Below the pieces are notes generated by a model. The model ran no database searches, was not told where the DNA came from, and saw only the letters and a list, made by a program, of their open reading frames with translations. Made by a program: the position numbers and the translations under genes. From Shinisaurus crocodilurus (taxonomy: Eukaryota; Chordata; Lepidosauria; Squamata; Shinisauridae): a stretch of 64,000 nucleotides of DNA. Shown one piece after another: positions 44,372 through 56,517 of the stretch (position 1 is the stretch's first letter; the number at the start of each line of letters is the position of its first letter). The DNA is taken from assembly GCA_021292165.1 (NCBI GenBank), contig CM037880.1:207230255-207294254 (forward strand), given 5' to 3'.

Positions 44372-44905
44372 TAGATGTGTTGAACCTCAGGCCTGGGGGC
44401 CAAAACCAGCCCTCCAAGGCTGCCCAGATCACCAGGCCCCCTTCTCCAGGCCCAACCCCTTTTCCATGATGACTCATTATTAGTTGGTTTCTCGGCTTTT
44501 ATGCAGTTTCCCCGGCTTTTATGCAGTTTTACTCCATTCTAAAAGGTCGAAATGCCTCCCCTAAGGCTTAGTTACTGGAAGTAAAGAGCTTTAAGCTAAA
44601 ATATGTAGCATTTGGTGTATTTTTGTAATTTTGGCTCCACCCCACTTTGCCTTTGGCCCTAGGGGTGGGCGAACTGCTGGGACTCGACTCGTCTCTGGGA
44701 ATCGAAGCCAGGGAAGAGTTACATGGGATAGAATTTGGGGGGTTGAGCCTGGCTAGTCTGCCAGATTTCCACTCCCTGAAGGAAATCCTCACACATCCCT
44801 AATTGACCCAACCTACCACTGGAATGCAGCACTTGAGAGAGAGCTTCTCCAAAATTGAATATGGCCCTCAGGCTGAAAGAGATTCGACACCCCTATCTTG
44901 TGAAT
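44372..44905 (-). mobile_element. Family B repeat, inverted and interrupted
   Basis: Read on the minus strand it follows the order of 4814-5163: opening ttcagcctgagggcc near 44880, centre taagccttaggggaggcatttcgacc near 44550-44575, closing cctgaggttcaac near 44375-44390. Another small element interrupts it at about 44662-44803. Confidence 0.65.
44662..44803. mobile_element. Small AGGGRTG-tipped element nested in family B
   Basis: Runs from aggggtgggcgaactgc to cacacatccct, tips loosely complementary, with gactcgactcg text near the left end recalling the element at 7438-8117. Confidence 0.5.
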
Positions 44906-45855
44906 AGGGAACTCCAGGCATGCAAATTTTAGGTCCACAGTCTCCAGAAGTGATCACTAAAGTGACAGGGCAGGCTTCGCTTCAGAAAGGGTAACTATTG
45001 CCACCACTGGACATATTTACATTTATCTGAGAGAATAATTAAATGGGTAGCATTGAGAGAAGAAAATGTTGCTGCTCATTGCTGATTATTGCACTTATTT
45101 AAGGAGAAGCTCCATTCTTGTGTATTAAATGATCAAGCCTGCCTACCTCCCACCACCACCACATGCACATATTTTAAATGTTCTGGGATAGTTCCATTAA
45201 AAAAAATGAACTAGGGGGAGGGATTGAAAGAAAACTGGTAGTGGAAAAAAACCCAAGGGGCATCATTTTGCAGCTGTGGCTATTTTCTCTTGGCCTCTGC
45301 CTTGTCTTGTGTTGCCCAATTAATCATACTGTAATAAACACTTAAGGGTTTACCTATAATGTGACAGCATGCATTTGAGAATTACCATAAGGCAGGGACA
45401 GGAGTAATGATATTTTTAATGGTAATGAATGTTAATACAGTGCAAACAGTTGCCTGAATTTGCAACTTAGTGGAATTTGTCAAGCTGTTCCATATAAAAT
45501 ATAATCAGTTTACAGCAAACTTTTAGAGATTTACAGTTTAAAGCCTAACTTTTCATTATGGTGCACCAGCAGAAAAGGAAATCCAGTGATTTAACAGGAA
45601 TTGCACTGCTGTGGAATGAACAACTGGCTTGCTACCTGGATATTTGGAAGTAAATGTTAGCAGCAAAACCTTTTCAGCAATTACCATGAGACGGTGGCTA
45701 GTTTTGGAAAGCGACATGCCAGAGCACATGCATGCCAAGAAGCCTTGGATGTGTGGAGTTGGGCTCACAGTGGTGAGGGACATGTTAGACCTGGGCTCAA
45801 AGTTCCAAAAGTTAAACTTTCTGCCAATTTCTGCACCATGAAGGATGCTATGTTG
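44906..45855. other. Low-repeat non-coding stretch
   Basis: AT-rich, no recognised element, short frames only. Confidence 0.4.
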
Positions 45856-45859
45856 TGAT

Positions 45860-46187
45860 AAGGGATGTATGAGAATTTTGTTTCAGTTCGCAAATCACTT
45901 GAAACTGCTCTGTTCACAATCCCAAATACAAATGGGGGCACATCTTCTCCAGAAATGTTCACAAATTGCTGAACTTGTGTTTGTGTTAAAAAAAAATGTG
46001 CACTTTTAAAAATGTACACTTTTAAAAATGCACACTTTCCCCATTCGAAATACACACCTTCCCTGTTTGGAATGCACACTGTTCCCATTGAACAAACTGA
46101 AGAAAGGTCACAAATGAAAATTGGAGTGAGCCAAAACTGAGCATTGAAGTGAAGTTCAGAGAATTTTGGTGAGCTCGGGCATCCCTG
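45860..46187. mobile_element. Non-autonomous repeat, family D copy 2
   Basis: Tips aagggatg and catccctg; flanking 8-mers gttgtgat (45852-45859) and gttgtgtt (46188-46195) match at 7 of 8, suggesting hAT. Contains three tandem aaaatgtacacttt-type units. Homologous to 27833-28262. Confidence 0.7.
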
Positions 46188-46515
46188 GTTGTGTTATAGC
46201 TTCCTTCCTGAGATGCATTGTGGGTGAGAATGCCCCTGGATCGTGCATGAGGGGTGACTGTTGCCACTTTCTTGCAGCAGTAAAACTGTTTTAAACAAAG
46301 AAAAAAGGTTAAAAAAACAAAAAAGAAGCCACTGGAATTGACTCATGGACTGCTAAACTGTAAGTCCCCCAATCCTGAAAGTCATAAGAATTTTGCTAGC
46401 CCACCTCTGAATGTGCAGCGGGAGAACCAGCTGTGAGCATAGAAATGAGAGTGGGCACCTGCTCAGCTAGAGTCCAACTAGATCCTGCTCTCTTTAATGT
46501 GAGAAGGGGTACTCA

Positions 46516-46680
46516 CAGGACCGGTGCAAGGCAGTTTGGTGCCCTAGGCAAGATCAGATATTTAGCGCCCCCCTTCCCACTTGAGAGCGCTGTATTTTGT
46601 TTTCAAGGCGTTTCTGGCACCCCCTTTAGCCCTGCGCCCTAGGCGGCTGCCTAGTTGGCCTAATGGTAGCACCGGCCCTG
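46516..46680. mobile_element. 165-bp hAT-like MITE, copy 2
   Basis: Exact 8-bp direct repeats GGTACTCA flank it (46508-46515 and 46681-46688). Tips CAGGACCGG and CCGGCCCTG. Its outer portions match 28614-28778; the centre is unrelated although the total length is the same. Confidence 0.9.
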
Positions 46681-46875
46681 GGTACTCACATAGCTGACCA
46701 CCTCATATGAAATGCTCACCCATTCCATACTCTGAAGTATTCTTCTGCATCCACAGCAGACGTGGGTTTAAATGTCACTGAAGTTCATAGCGCAATAAAT
46801 TGAAACTGTAGGTGGCGGCTAGATTTTAGCTGAACATTAAACAAAACATTCTAAATAGAACAGCATTCCCTATCT

Positions 46876-47235
46876 ATCTTCTCTATTTGATTTGTACCCC
46901 GACTTTCCATCTCACAAAATGGTGCTCAAGGCGGCTAACAGTAGTAAAAAAAAAAAAAACAGATTAAAATAAACTTAGTTACAACAATAATTAAAAAGCC
47001 CATATAGATTAAAAAGACAATGGAAAAACAGCACCCAAGCCACTAGTATCCACTCCAACAACAGTTTACAGCTGTATGCCAAAGGTGTGCCTGAAAAATA
47101 TCATCTTTGCCTGCTGGTGAAAGGACAACAGAGAGGGAGCCAACCAAGCTTCCCTTGGCAAGGAGTTCCACAGTTTGGGAGCAGCCACCAAGAAGGCCCA
47201 ACAATATAATTTTTTTTGGAAACTAAAAGTTTGCT
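46876..47235 (-). mobile_element. L2-type LINE 3' end, antisense
   Basis: A minus-strand frame within 47066-47257 gives AAPKLWNSLPREAWL and a following FF-R phrase, the end of an L2 reverse transcriptase. The plus strand then runs out through gtgctcaaggcggct and an antisense 3' end at about 46880-46925. Confidence 0.75.
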
Positions 47236-49200
47236 GTGGATAATCTGGGTCCACCATTGCTGTGTGTATTCTCCTTAATCTGCAAGATCATTAGTATTCT
47301 AACTTTTGCACTTTCCCTATTTTGTATGTTGTAGGCGCACTGCTAATGTATGATTAAAAATAAATAAATAACTCAGACAGACAAAATGGGAAATAAACAA
47401 GCATAGATTTTCACAGAATGAAAAAGAAAGGGGTACTATTTGTTTTCATTGTTGAGTAGGAAAAAAGCTGGGATGCTCTTCACAGGTTGTTGTAGTACTG
47501 CACAATGCTAAATTGTTTATCTAAACATGAATTTAAGAGATTTGGAGTGTTTATCCTTTGCAGGGTAAAGATTGTGCGAACCAGCAAGGATGAGAGCTCT
47601 CAGCTGATAGGGGAACAAATGAGAAATCTTTGTTCATCTGCCCCTTCCTTCTTTAGTGCAATCTCCCCCACCCGCCACTTCCATCCAATGCTGAACCATC
47701 CTGCTATGGCTGACCAACTTTATATTGGCTGACATTCAACTTTCAGAAGAAATATGACATGCCATATCACACTTTCTCCCTACTCTTCATGTTAGCTTTT
47801 ATTAAGTTTGCTAGTCCCCAAAATGATCCCAGTGAGACCCATAAATGTGTAGAATTTAGGAGGTGATCTTAAAATGACTTTCACCACACAAGCAACCTTG
47901 ATACTTTACTTATATTGATCTTAATTGATCAGCCAAATGACAGCTATTAACACATTTTCTTATTTGGCCTGCATAAAGCTGGTTCACTGCTGATGGCTGT
48001 GATGATTTCACTATCTTGATTTGGAAGGATTTCTGCTAAAATGAACTAAATCAACTCAGATCAACATGTATGTGGACCATGCACATGAGCATTTTTATAT
48101 AATAGTCACACAGGGACTACAAGCAAACATCCCAATGCACATATGATCTGATTACATGACATGTACTCTGTGAAAATCAAGGATATGGATTGCGCACATG
48201 AAGCCTACAGTATTCATATGGTACATTTACATAGGACTCTGTGTAGATGGGACCTTGACATGTGGAGGTTAGAAAGCTGGTCAGTAGATATGATCCTGCC
48301 TTCCAGCCATTCATCTGCACGGAAATAAAATTTCTGCACAGGGAGGACTAAACTATAGAAAGTTGTCTCTCTTAAGTTTGTTTTCCCTTGTACCCCCATT
48401 TGTATCCCAGTATATTGCAGCTGGAGAAGCAGTAGATAATGAATCACACCAAAGTGAGAGAAAGTGGAGATAATGAATTGCACCAACAGAGTCTAGTTCC
48501 TTGCACCAACAGAAGCCAAGTATATTTTGGAAGGACATTTCTTTTCTTCCTTCCTTTCTTTTTAATTTTTCTTTCTTTCTTTTTCCAAGTTCAAGGATCC
48601 TATTGTGTTCTTCCATGTTATCTGTATTCAGCTCTTTTGCACCTTGTGCACCTACTGTTCCTTATCTTGTTTGATACATTGTCTAACTCTTTCTCACACA
48701 CACACAAAGAGGTCATCTGACCTGTGCCCCTTGGGTGCTGCCCTAGCCCTTTAGCAAAAGAAAGGCCTTGTTTCTCACACTGTTCCATGACCAGAATAGA
48801 GTTAGCATCTCACTCCCTTTGATATCTTGGAAGGGTCAAAGAATAGATTCAAATAGGTTGGAAGTTTGCAATCATTCTCCTGCTGATATCAGTGGTTGAA
48901 CTGTCCTCATCTAACCATTAAGATAGACTTTGCATCCATTGAACAGAAAGAGCCTATTTTCTGGCAACACAATGTTAGGAGCTGTGAAACCTTCTGTGGC
49001 TTTCTTAAACAAAAGTTTATTCTGTATTCACTGCAGAAAATAGAAACTGATGTGAGCTGATAGGGCAATCCCATGGTTACCAAGATCCTTGTGTTATGAG
49101 GGAGTTTGGGGCTTAGCCTTGTCCAGGATTCCCAGTGAGGAGCAGCTATGCCAAAGGATAATGGGCCCGGTGATGTGTCTTTTCAGCTGTGGTAATTAGG
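47236..49200. other. Mostly unique non-coding stretch
   Basis: Apart from a pyrimidine-rich TTTC run at 48538-48586 I recognise no element. Frames of 60-90 codons have no domain. Confidence 0.4.
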
Positions 49201-49257
49201 GACTTAAAGGACCAACCATAAGCAGTGTGTGAGGAAGAAGCACCAGAAGTAGAAGCA

Positions 49258-49913
49258 GCCTGACCATGCACATTTGGAATACTGGGTATACTGTGTACAC
49301 TTCTGGTCACCGCATCTGAAAAGGATATTGTAGAGTTGGAAAAAGTGCAGAAAAGAGCAACTAAAATGATCAAAGAGCTGGAGCAACTCCCCTATGAGGA
49401 AAGCTTAAAACATCTGAGATTGTATCGCTTGGAGAAAAGGTGAGTAAGGGGAGACATGAGAGAGGTGTACAAAATTATGCATGATGTAGAGAAAGGGAAT
49501 ACGGAGACATTTTTCTCTGTCTCTCATAATACTAGAACCCAATGGGGGTCATCAAATGAAACTGATTGGTGGGAGATGCAAAAGGAAGGACTTCTTCACA
49601 CAGCACATAGTTAAACTATGGAATTCACTACAAGATGTAGTGATGGCCACCAATTTGAATAGCTTTAAAAGGGGATTGAACAAATTAATGAAGGATAAGG
49701 CTGTCAATAGCTACTAGTCCTGATGGCTATATGCTACTTTCAGTATCAGAAGAAGCTCTACACGAGTTGCTGGGGGCCATGGATGGGAGGTTGCTGTTGC
49801 CTCCATGTCCTGCTTGTGGGTTTCCTGTGGCAGCTGGTTGGCCACTGTGTGAACAGAATGCTGGACTAGATGGACCTTGGTCTGATCAAGCATGTCTCTT
49901 CTTATGTTCTTAA
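49258..49913 (+). mobile_element. CR1/L3-type LINE 3' fragment
   Basis: Starts in C-terminal reverse-transcriptase codons (HLEYWVYCVHFWSPHLK, then VQKRATKMIKELEQLPYEE), hits a stop at about 49441-49443, and runs to the family terminus gctggactagatggaccttgg...cttatgttctta. It is the longest of the three copies of this subfamily here. Confidence 0.87.
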
Positions 49914-50054
49914 GCAAAAAACTGGCAAGGCTTACTGTAGTGTAAGATAAGCCCAAGGGCCCTAAGATTTCCCGAGCTGGATATCTAACCTGTTGGACAA
50001 GTTTAGGGGCTCAGCCCAAATTTTGGTCTCAGTGTTTTTCTCTGACAAAACAAA

Positions 50055-50137
50055 CAAACAATCTCTAGCCATTGCTAGCTGGGGAATGCTAGGAGTTGTA
50101 GGACTTTTTTCTGTCTAAACATGCACAGGATTGCACC
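50055..50137. mobile_element. Half of a palindromic MITE
   Basis: gccattgctagctggggaatgc...gttgtaggacttttttctgtct...ggattgcaccct matches the right half of 59843-59962. Confidence 0.55.
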
Positions 50138-50359
50138 CTAAATGTTTTAACCCCAGGGAAGGCTTACTGTGATAAGAAAGGCAGCAGCTTGCCTGAGGTC
50201 CGGGTGTTCTTTTTTTAATCAGTTGCTCCGGCTCTGCGTGCAGTGATGGCCTGGCAGCCCAACAGGCCTCCATATTTCTTTCTGATCTTCCATTTGAATG
50301 ATGTCGTGTCAGGAGTACTCCACTAGCACTATTCCGCTATAGTACTATTCCAGGGGCAG

Positions 50360-50387
50360 TGTGTGTATGTGTGTGTGTGTGTGTGTG
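50360..50387. repeat. (GT)n microsatellite
   Basis: About twelve GT units with one TA interruption at the left. Confidence 0.92.
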
Positions 50388-50643
50388 CATGCAGGGGAGT
50401 TGGCGGCCTCTGCAGTGGGAGCCACCATTCTCCTCCACTCCAACAATGCCTCTGGATTGATGCTACATTAGGAATGGGTGAACCAGTCAAGCTTGATCTT
50501 GTTGAGGTTTTCTTTTTTCACCACCAAGCTCATTCAGTCCCAGTTCCATACAAGCTCTTTTCGTTCTTGCCCAGAAATGTGTAAGTATTTTTTTCCCGTG
50601 CATTGACCAGATGTGTGCATTTTTTTTTATTAAAAAAAATGAC

Positions 50644-50845
50644 TTTATTTATTTATGTATTACATTTCTATGCCACCCAATAGCCAATGCTCTCTGGGCA
50701 GTTCACAACAATTAAAACCATAAAATACAACATAGGATACCCTGTAAAAGTTTAAAACAACAGTATAAAATAGAAGTAAAAACCAAAGTAAAACCTAGCA
50801 GCGATGCAAACATTTAAAATGCAGTAACAGAAAGTATGGATATGG
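50644..50845 (-). mobile_element. L2-like LINE 3' end, antisense
   Basis: The minus strand reads gaactgcccagagagcattggctattgggtggcatagaaatg and an A-rich tail, the standard reptile L2 end. Confidence 0.7.
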
Positions 50846-51104
50846 TCCCTCCCCACCTCCAATTATGCAGTTGAGTTTCCTGCATTTGGGGAAATTGCAG
50901 GGGTCACCACAGCTGGAGTACAATGGATGAGCCTCACCCTGGGAAAACCACCTTCATGAACATGGGGTCTCCCCTGCCAAGTAAGTTTCTGCACATTTTT
51001 CAAATGCATGCATTTTTGTATGCATGCACCTATTGACAAAAGTGTGCTTGTGCATATTTGAGAAATGTACAGTTTTCAAATGTGTGCATCTTGTCTAACA
51101 CTAT

Positions 51105-51491
51105 GGGCCGGTTCGTACGACCCAGGCTGCGAGCGGCAGAGGCACCATGGGGCCGTCCGCGGGGTCCGGTGGGGCGCCGCAGACGACCTGCAGCCCCGTG
51201 TGTGTGGGCGGACCCCACAGTCCCCGCACTCCAGTGCGGACCTCCCGGCGCTAGGGGCCGGCGGCCCGGGATGCCCAGAGGGAGGCCGTCTCTGTGCGGT
51301 CCCCGTGGGACCGCCACCCGCTGTTCACACGGCAGGGTGGCCACATGCGGTAGGGGCTTACCCCTCTACTGCCCATGGTCACTTTGCGTGTGTCCTGCAT
51401 GCAGCCGTCCTGCGGGGGTCAGCGTTCGCATGACACAGGAACCGCAGGGGACTTCTGCTCCCCCGCGGTTCCCGTGTCGTGCAAACACGCC
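51105..51491. mobile_element. GC-rich, CpG-rich terminal-inverted-repeat element
   Basis: Tips gggccggttcgtacgac and gtcgtgcaaacacgccc are mirrored. An inner hairpin is formed by gaaccgcaggggact / agtcccc-type text at 51427-51484. The GC content and CpG density are far above the surrounding DNA. The 191- and 122-codon frames across it are GC artefacts: they overlap each other and an open antisense frame. Confidence 0.65.
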
Positions 51492-51899
51492 CAAGTGTGT
51501 CTCTGTGTGTATGGAATGCATGACAAGCTTGGAAATGAATGGATTTCCAACCACAAATTCTGTCCAGCTCTGCATTCAGTTCTGGGAGGTAAAAAATACA
51601 AAAGAAAAACAACAAAACCCAATGGGCTGCTGAAACTGGAGAACTGACTGAGAGAGCATAACCAGTAAGATACTGCTCGGAAGGGACCTGGATAAAACAG
51701 GGACACAGTCTAGTTAGGTTGGCTGGATACATTTACCCCTAGTTGTTTTGGTATCCTATTGCTCATATGTTTTTCTCTGTGTATTGTGTGTATCTATTCA
51801 GATTTAAAAAATGTTTTTTTCTATTTAAACTTTTCTTCAATAAAATTCAACTTTTTATTTGGAACTTGTGGTCTCTCTCTCTCTTTGTTTTGTTATGCA

Positions 51900-52435
51900 C
51901 CCCACATCTAATCATCAGGCGATCACTCGTGACCGAGTAAGATTGTCTTCCGGGATAAAAGGAGGAAATTCTAAAGAAGATTGTGTAGACTCTAGCGATG
52001 GGTCCGTAAGTGACTGTGGAGGCCAATTCTAGATCCACACAGCTTCCCACAGTGAGGACACAGGTTACCAGATAGAAGATGGTCCTGTAAAGGATTCATT
52101 TGACGTGCTTTTCGCTTAGCACGTTTCTCCCTTTCACCTTGCACTCGGGCTTCTTCAAAGTCCATGGAACCTTTGTGAAAGGCCAACCTCCATTTAGATC
52201 GTTCATGGGCCAGAGCTTCCCAGTTTTCGATGTTTATATTGCATTTTTTTAGATTAGCCTTATGAACATCTTTAAACCTCTTATATTGACCACCGATATT
52301 CCGCTTTCCATTCTTGAGTTGGGAGTAAAGTAACTGCTTTGGGAGACGGCAGTCAGGCATTCGAACAACATGACCGGTCCACTGAAGTTGGCGTTGAAGG
52401 ATCATTTTTTCAATGCTAGTAGTCTTTGCTTCTTC
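51900..52435 (-). mobile_element. Non-LTR LINE 3' end, clade unassigned
   Basis: The minus-strand frame is followed by a short 3' end containing gacaatcttactcggtcacgag and finishing near a gatgat-type tail at about 51910. The upstream frame breaks at a stop near 52460, so it is a short truncated copy. Confidence 0.75.
51992..52405 (-). pseudogene. LINE ORF2 C-terminus with C2H2 zinc finger
   Basis: 137 intact codons. The first part (LQWTGHVVRMPDCRLPK at about 7-23) is the segment that follows the reverse transcriptase in several metazoan LINE lineages. A basic helix-rich stretch follows (about 80-103), then a zinc finger with C116, C119, H132 and H136. The finger probably helps nucleic-acid binding (family knowledge). 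In sense orientation the frame is open several codons upstream of its first methionine, so that methionine is not a real start. I cannot fix the clade by eye. Confidence 0.75.
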
Positions 52436-52599
52436 CAGTACATAACTTCCACACTACATAAAGTAGATACCTGAGACCCAGAGAGTTTTAAGGCTGGTTT
52501 GGTGGAGGCAACCAGGGAACAATAGATCTCGATCTGGTGGGAGCAAAAAAAACAAACAAACCACAGGGAAGGAAGGGCAAAAAACAATGTGGGCACACT

Positions 52600-53760
52600 A
52601 TTTTGCCTGTTTCCCCTTCAACTCACAGAACAGAACAGCAATGCCAGTTGGCAATGGAGAGATTATTCCTCTGACATACTTAATTCAAGTGTAGATAAAA
52701 GCTACAATTATAATTTATGCTAATTCTCCTGTGTCTTTGAAAAGATTGTCAATGAGTGAATGGAACACATTATTTCAGTGATGGAGCAACAGAAAAATAA
52801 TACACGTTTATGCATCCTAAAAGTCCATTCATGACAAAGTGATTGTATACTTTGGCATTTACTAGTAGACATTTCATACTGGACAGGCTATGAAACCAAT
52901 AAACATTGTGAAGCAAAAGAGGATGGCTCTTAATCAGTTGGTTTTTGCATGGATATGAAATGTGTCAGGGCTTTAGGTGTTATGCACACAATGTGAATCA
53001 CATCTTGCTGATGATGACTACACATGGTGCACATGGACTACTAAAATAACCTGCTGGTTTGAAGAGGTAGTAGGTTGCAATTCGAATTAGTGATATGTGA
53101 GACAATGAAAGTGGACAATACATAGGGATTCCATTTCCAAGTATGCTGATATCCTATCAGAGATATCAAGAATTTGTTAGTTGTCATGTGGAATCAAGTT
53201 TATCTCCTTAGTCTTTTCCATTGCTTAAATAACATTAGTTATTTTCCCTTAAACATTGGTGTTAGGGCAAAATACACTGACATGTTCAAATTGAACTTGG
53301 GGACCTCCTATGTCCAAACAAAAGACTACACCTAAGCCTGTATGATTTGTGACCCAACAAACTGTATGAAAGCTGCCAATGGACCCTGTATTATGATCTG
53401 CCAAGTGCTTGACAGTTCCCCTGTTTTTACAGCCCCAGCCCTAGGTAGGCAGCCAAGACAGATTTGTTGAGCCCCTGATGGGTTACTGTATTTGGTTGGT
53501 GGGCTGTGTTTTTGGCTCAGTGTGTTTACAAATGTATAACAATTTGTGCATGCCTACTGCAGACATAATTGACATCTTACTCATGCTGTTGCCAGCCATT
53601 ATGCAGACATTTTTCACTGAGAAGAGAGAGAGCATCTTAGGTAGGCCAGTCATCCTCATTTGATCATTGTTGCGAGCCATACATCTCCAAGCTGGTGCAA
53701 CTGGATAGTTCTCCAGCATACTATGGGATACCCAGTCGGGCCGGCACCCTTGATTAGCGA
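52600..53760. other. Low-repeat non-coding stretch
   Basis: AT-rich and apparently unique. No exon is supported; the 61- and 78-codon frames near 53480-53720 overlap on opposite strands and lack features. Confidence 0.4.
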
Positions 53761-53824
53761 TAGGCTTTGTTGATCTTGGACTTTAGGAACATGGGTCACC
53801 CTCTACAGCAGGCTGAGCAACATG

Positions 53825-53859
53825 CAGCCCACTACAGCCCACTACAGCCCACTACAGCC
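53825..53859. repeat. 10-bp tandem repeat
   Basis: cagcccacta repeated three and a half times. Confidence 0.93.
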
Positions 53860-54719
53860 ATTTGTGCATCACTCCCCAGCTGCCACTGCCATGCCAGTGA
53901 AACCACAGTGATTCTGCTTGGAAACAAGGCACACCAGGAACACGTATCTATTCAGATTTAAAAATTAGGCTCCCTACAACCCAGCAAACAACTATTTGTC
54001 AGGCTGTCAGGAGCACAATTTTGCTGGGAAGCATGGTATGTGTACTCCTTGCATGCCCTATTTTGCAGCAGTATCACTGTTTCTGTAGGGTGTGTGGGCG
54101 ATGGTGAGCGAAATAGCTGTTTGGTGGGCTGTTGGGAGCCCCATTCTGCTGGGATTCTGGCAGAGTGGCCACTAGCAGCAGTGGAGAAGGAGTGTAGTTC
54201 TTGCAGGGTTTCCAGTGGGGCAATGTAGCTCCCCAGCCCTCCAAAGTTGCCCAGCCCTGCTCTACAGTCAGGATTAGGAATCCCCCTTCCCCAGACAAAA
54301 AAAGCCTTCTAGTGGCTGGGTCAGCGTGGAATGCAGTGGCAGAGCCTCCTACCCATGTTGTTTTCTTCTGGGTTCTGGCCTGGTGCACCAGCGCCCATAT
54401 CTACTGAGTTGCATTTCGGTGGGAACGATTTAGGCTTGCTGAAGGGCGAGGCCTTGATATTACAAGCGTCTGCGGACCTTGCTGGGAGAACTAGGCCCCA
54501 TACTTATATCCTCTTTTTTATTCATAAGTGTTCCAGTAGGGGTCTTTATCAGCTTTCTTTGGGAGAACATTAATCTCACCTAGAGATCCTTCAAGGTGCA
54601 TGGCCCTCTGAACCTAGGGGATTCTTGGGCACCAAAGGGCTAAGGTTATATGAACACTTTTTCTGCTTATGACAAGGCATACTCTGTTGGTGAGAATCTA
54701 GCTTAGGCAATGCTGTTAA

Positions 54720-55160
54720 AATCAGAGAGGGTGGAGAAAATTGTTCCGTTTGCATTTTAAACATGCCAAATGAGCACTTCCCAAACAAGTATGTGAACTG
54801 AAATTCACTTATCTTTTGGTCTTCGCTCTTCTTTGAATTTTGCAATGCAGTCCTCCAAACAAAAAACAAAAAATGCACACAAAAATGTGAATAATACAGG
54901 AAAGTGTGGACAAGAATTCATGAATATAACATACACAAATGCATTATCTTAGGGGAAATGACTTGCAAAGGTGCATATGTTAGGGAAATTGTGTCCCCAA
55001 AATGAGTATATTGGGAGAAATGTGCATAAAACTTTTTCTTTCTTTTTTTAATGGACTTATTAAAAGAAATCACAAACTGCAGCAACAGGATGAAACAAAT
55101 TTATGATTGAAAAAATGAGAAACTGAAATTGGCAGACGAGACTCATCCATCCCTAGTTAA
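54720..55160. mobile_element. Motif-rich non-autonomous repeat
   Basis: Contains aaaatgcacacaaaaatgtg, tgtgcataaaac-type and tgcatatgtt units and ends ...gacgagactcatccatccctag, the mirrored tip of the AGGGATG families. Left boundary is approximate. Confidence 0.5.
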
Positions 55161-55209
55161 AATATTACTGGTATTACTGTTTAATACCCGTTCTGTTTCA
55201 GTTCCTATG

Positions 55210-55290
55210 GCTACTACAGCTATTCCCAGCATTCCTAACCACTGGCCATGGTGGCAGAGGCTTCTGGGAGCTGAAGTCCAAAACCCCACT
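55210..55290. mobile_element. MITE remnant
   Basis: ctacagctattcccagcattcc...tggccatgg...cttctgggagctgaagtcc shows loose mirrored arms like other hAT-type MITEs. Confidence 0.4.
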
Positions 55291-55416
55291 GAATGGCTGA
55301 CATGAATGTGTGTAATTCCTTTAACAGCTTATAACTCCACCCATATGTACCACACTGTCGTAAAGCTGCTCAAGGGGAATTGGAAGGGGTAGAGGGTGAA
55401 AACAGTCGTAATAAAA

Positions 55417-55670
55417 GAGAGCCAGTGTGGCGTAGTGGTTAGAGTGTTGGACTGGGATTCGGGAGATCCGGGTTCAAATCCCCGCTCGGCCATGAAACTC
55501 ACTGGGTGACTTTGGGCCAGTCACTGACTCTCAGCCTAACCTACCTCACAGGGTTGTTGTGAGGGTAAAATGGAGAGGAGGAGGAGGAGGAGGATTATGT
55601 AAGCCGCCTTGGGTTCCTTTCAGGAAAAAAGGTGGGGTATAAATATAATAAATAAATAAAATAAATAAAT
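55417..55670 (+). mobile_element. Sauria-type SINE, best preserved copy
   Basis: Complete tRNA-like head with box A (TGGCGTAGTGG) and consensus box B (GGTTCAAATCC at about 55471-55481), then body, then the tail gtggggtataaatataat plus AAATA repeats. The GGA run at about 55577-55593 is expanded relative to the other copies. Confidence 0.94.
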
Positions 55671-56339
55671 TCCCAGTTCACACATTTATACAAAGGGTGA
55701 GTTTGGAAGGGTGAATGAGGAAGGAGGAGGATGAAACCTTATCCATTGCACCCCTGTTGGCTTTTCAGGGAGACTCTGCTCATCTTCTGTGGGAGAGGCT
55801 CCAACATCCTTCAGTTTAGCCCTGCATTTCGTTTCCTTTCCTTTCCTCTGCTCTCTCTCTCTCTCTGCTGTATTATAGTGTCAACTAAAACACTTTTGCC
55901 ATTGAAACACAAATGTCCCCAGCCCTACCCTTGCTGCTTGGGGCAACACTTTAAAATGTCTTGCTGCATGATTCAACCACCAGTTCCTCCTCTCATCTAT
56001 CCAATCCCCCTTTATGGGTATCCTGAAGCTGGTCATTTTACAGGGTGGTCTCGTGTCCTACTTTAGAGAGGAGTGCCCTCTATTCGAAGCGCTGTCCATT
56101 TCAGGTCTGGTTTAAAGGTAAAGAACCTCAGGAAGGGAGAGCAGAGCAGGGGCCTTGCAGTTGCCCATCCACACAATAAGTATCTGGGAAGTAGTCTGAG
56201 CAGGCATGCGGGCCACCCAGTCACAGTCTTCCTTAGTACAGTGATTGTATTTCTATTTCGGTTGTATTGCATTTCCGATAGTGTTGTATTTTCTACTACA
56301 ATTATAGTAATTGTTTCTCAAGTTGTATAATACAGATCA

Positions 56340-56517
56340 GGCCTGTGGCTTACGCTGGCTTAGCTTGTCTGAGTGTGGAAAGCTAAGGAGGGTCAAGCCT
56401 GGTTGTTACTTGGATGGGAGACCCCCTCCTCTAGTTTCCTGCATTGAGCAGGGGGTTGGACCCGATAGCCTTGTAGGCTCCTTCCAACTCTATGATCTAT
56501 GAAATCTATGAAATCTG
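56340..56517 (+). mobile_element. 5S-rRNA-derived SINE with CR1 tail
   Basis: Same architecture as 14996-15153: 5S-like head (ggaaagctaaggagggtcaa, ggttgttacttggatgggag) and CR1 tail (ttcctgcattgagcaggggg ... ctccttccaactctatgat). It ends in repeated ctatgaaat, like the octamer-type CR1 terminus. Confidence 0.91.

Noticed and set aside
51058..51633. 191-codon frame as a gene in a GC-rich island
   Set aside because: Two forward frames and an antisense frame are all open across the same GC-rich inverted-repeat element, which is expected from composition alone.
53825..53859. CRISPR-like array
   Set aside because: Direct 10-bp tandem repeats with no spacers, in a eukaryotic genome.
55417..55490. 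tRNA gene
   Set aside because: Box A and B are present but the head is fused to the Sauria SINE body and tail.
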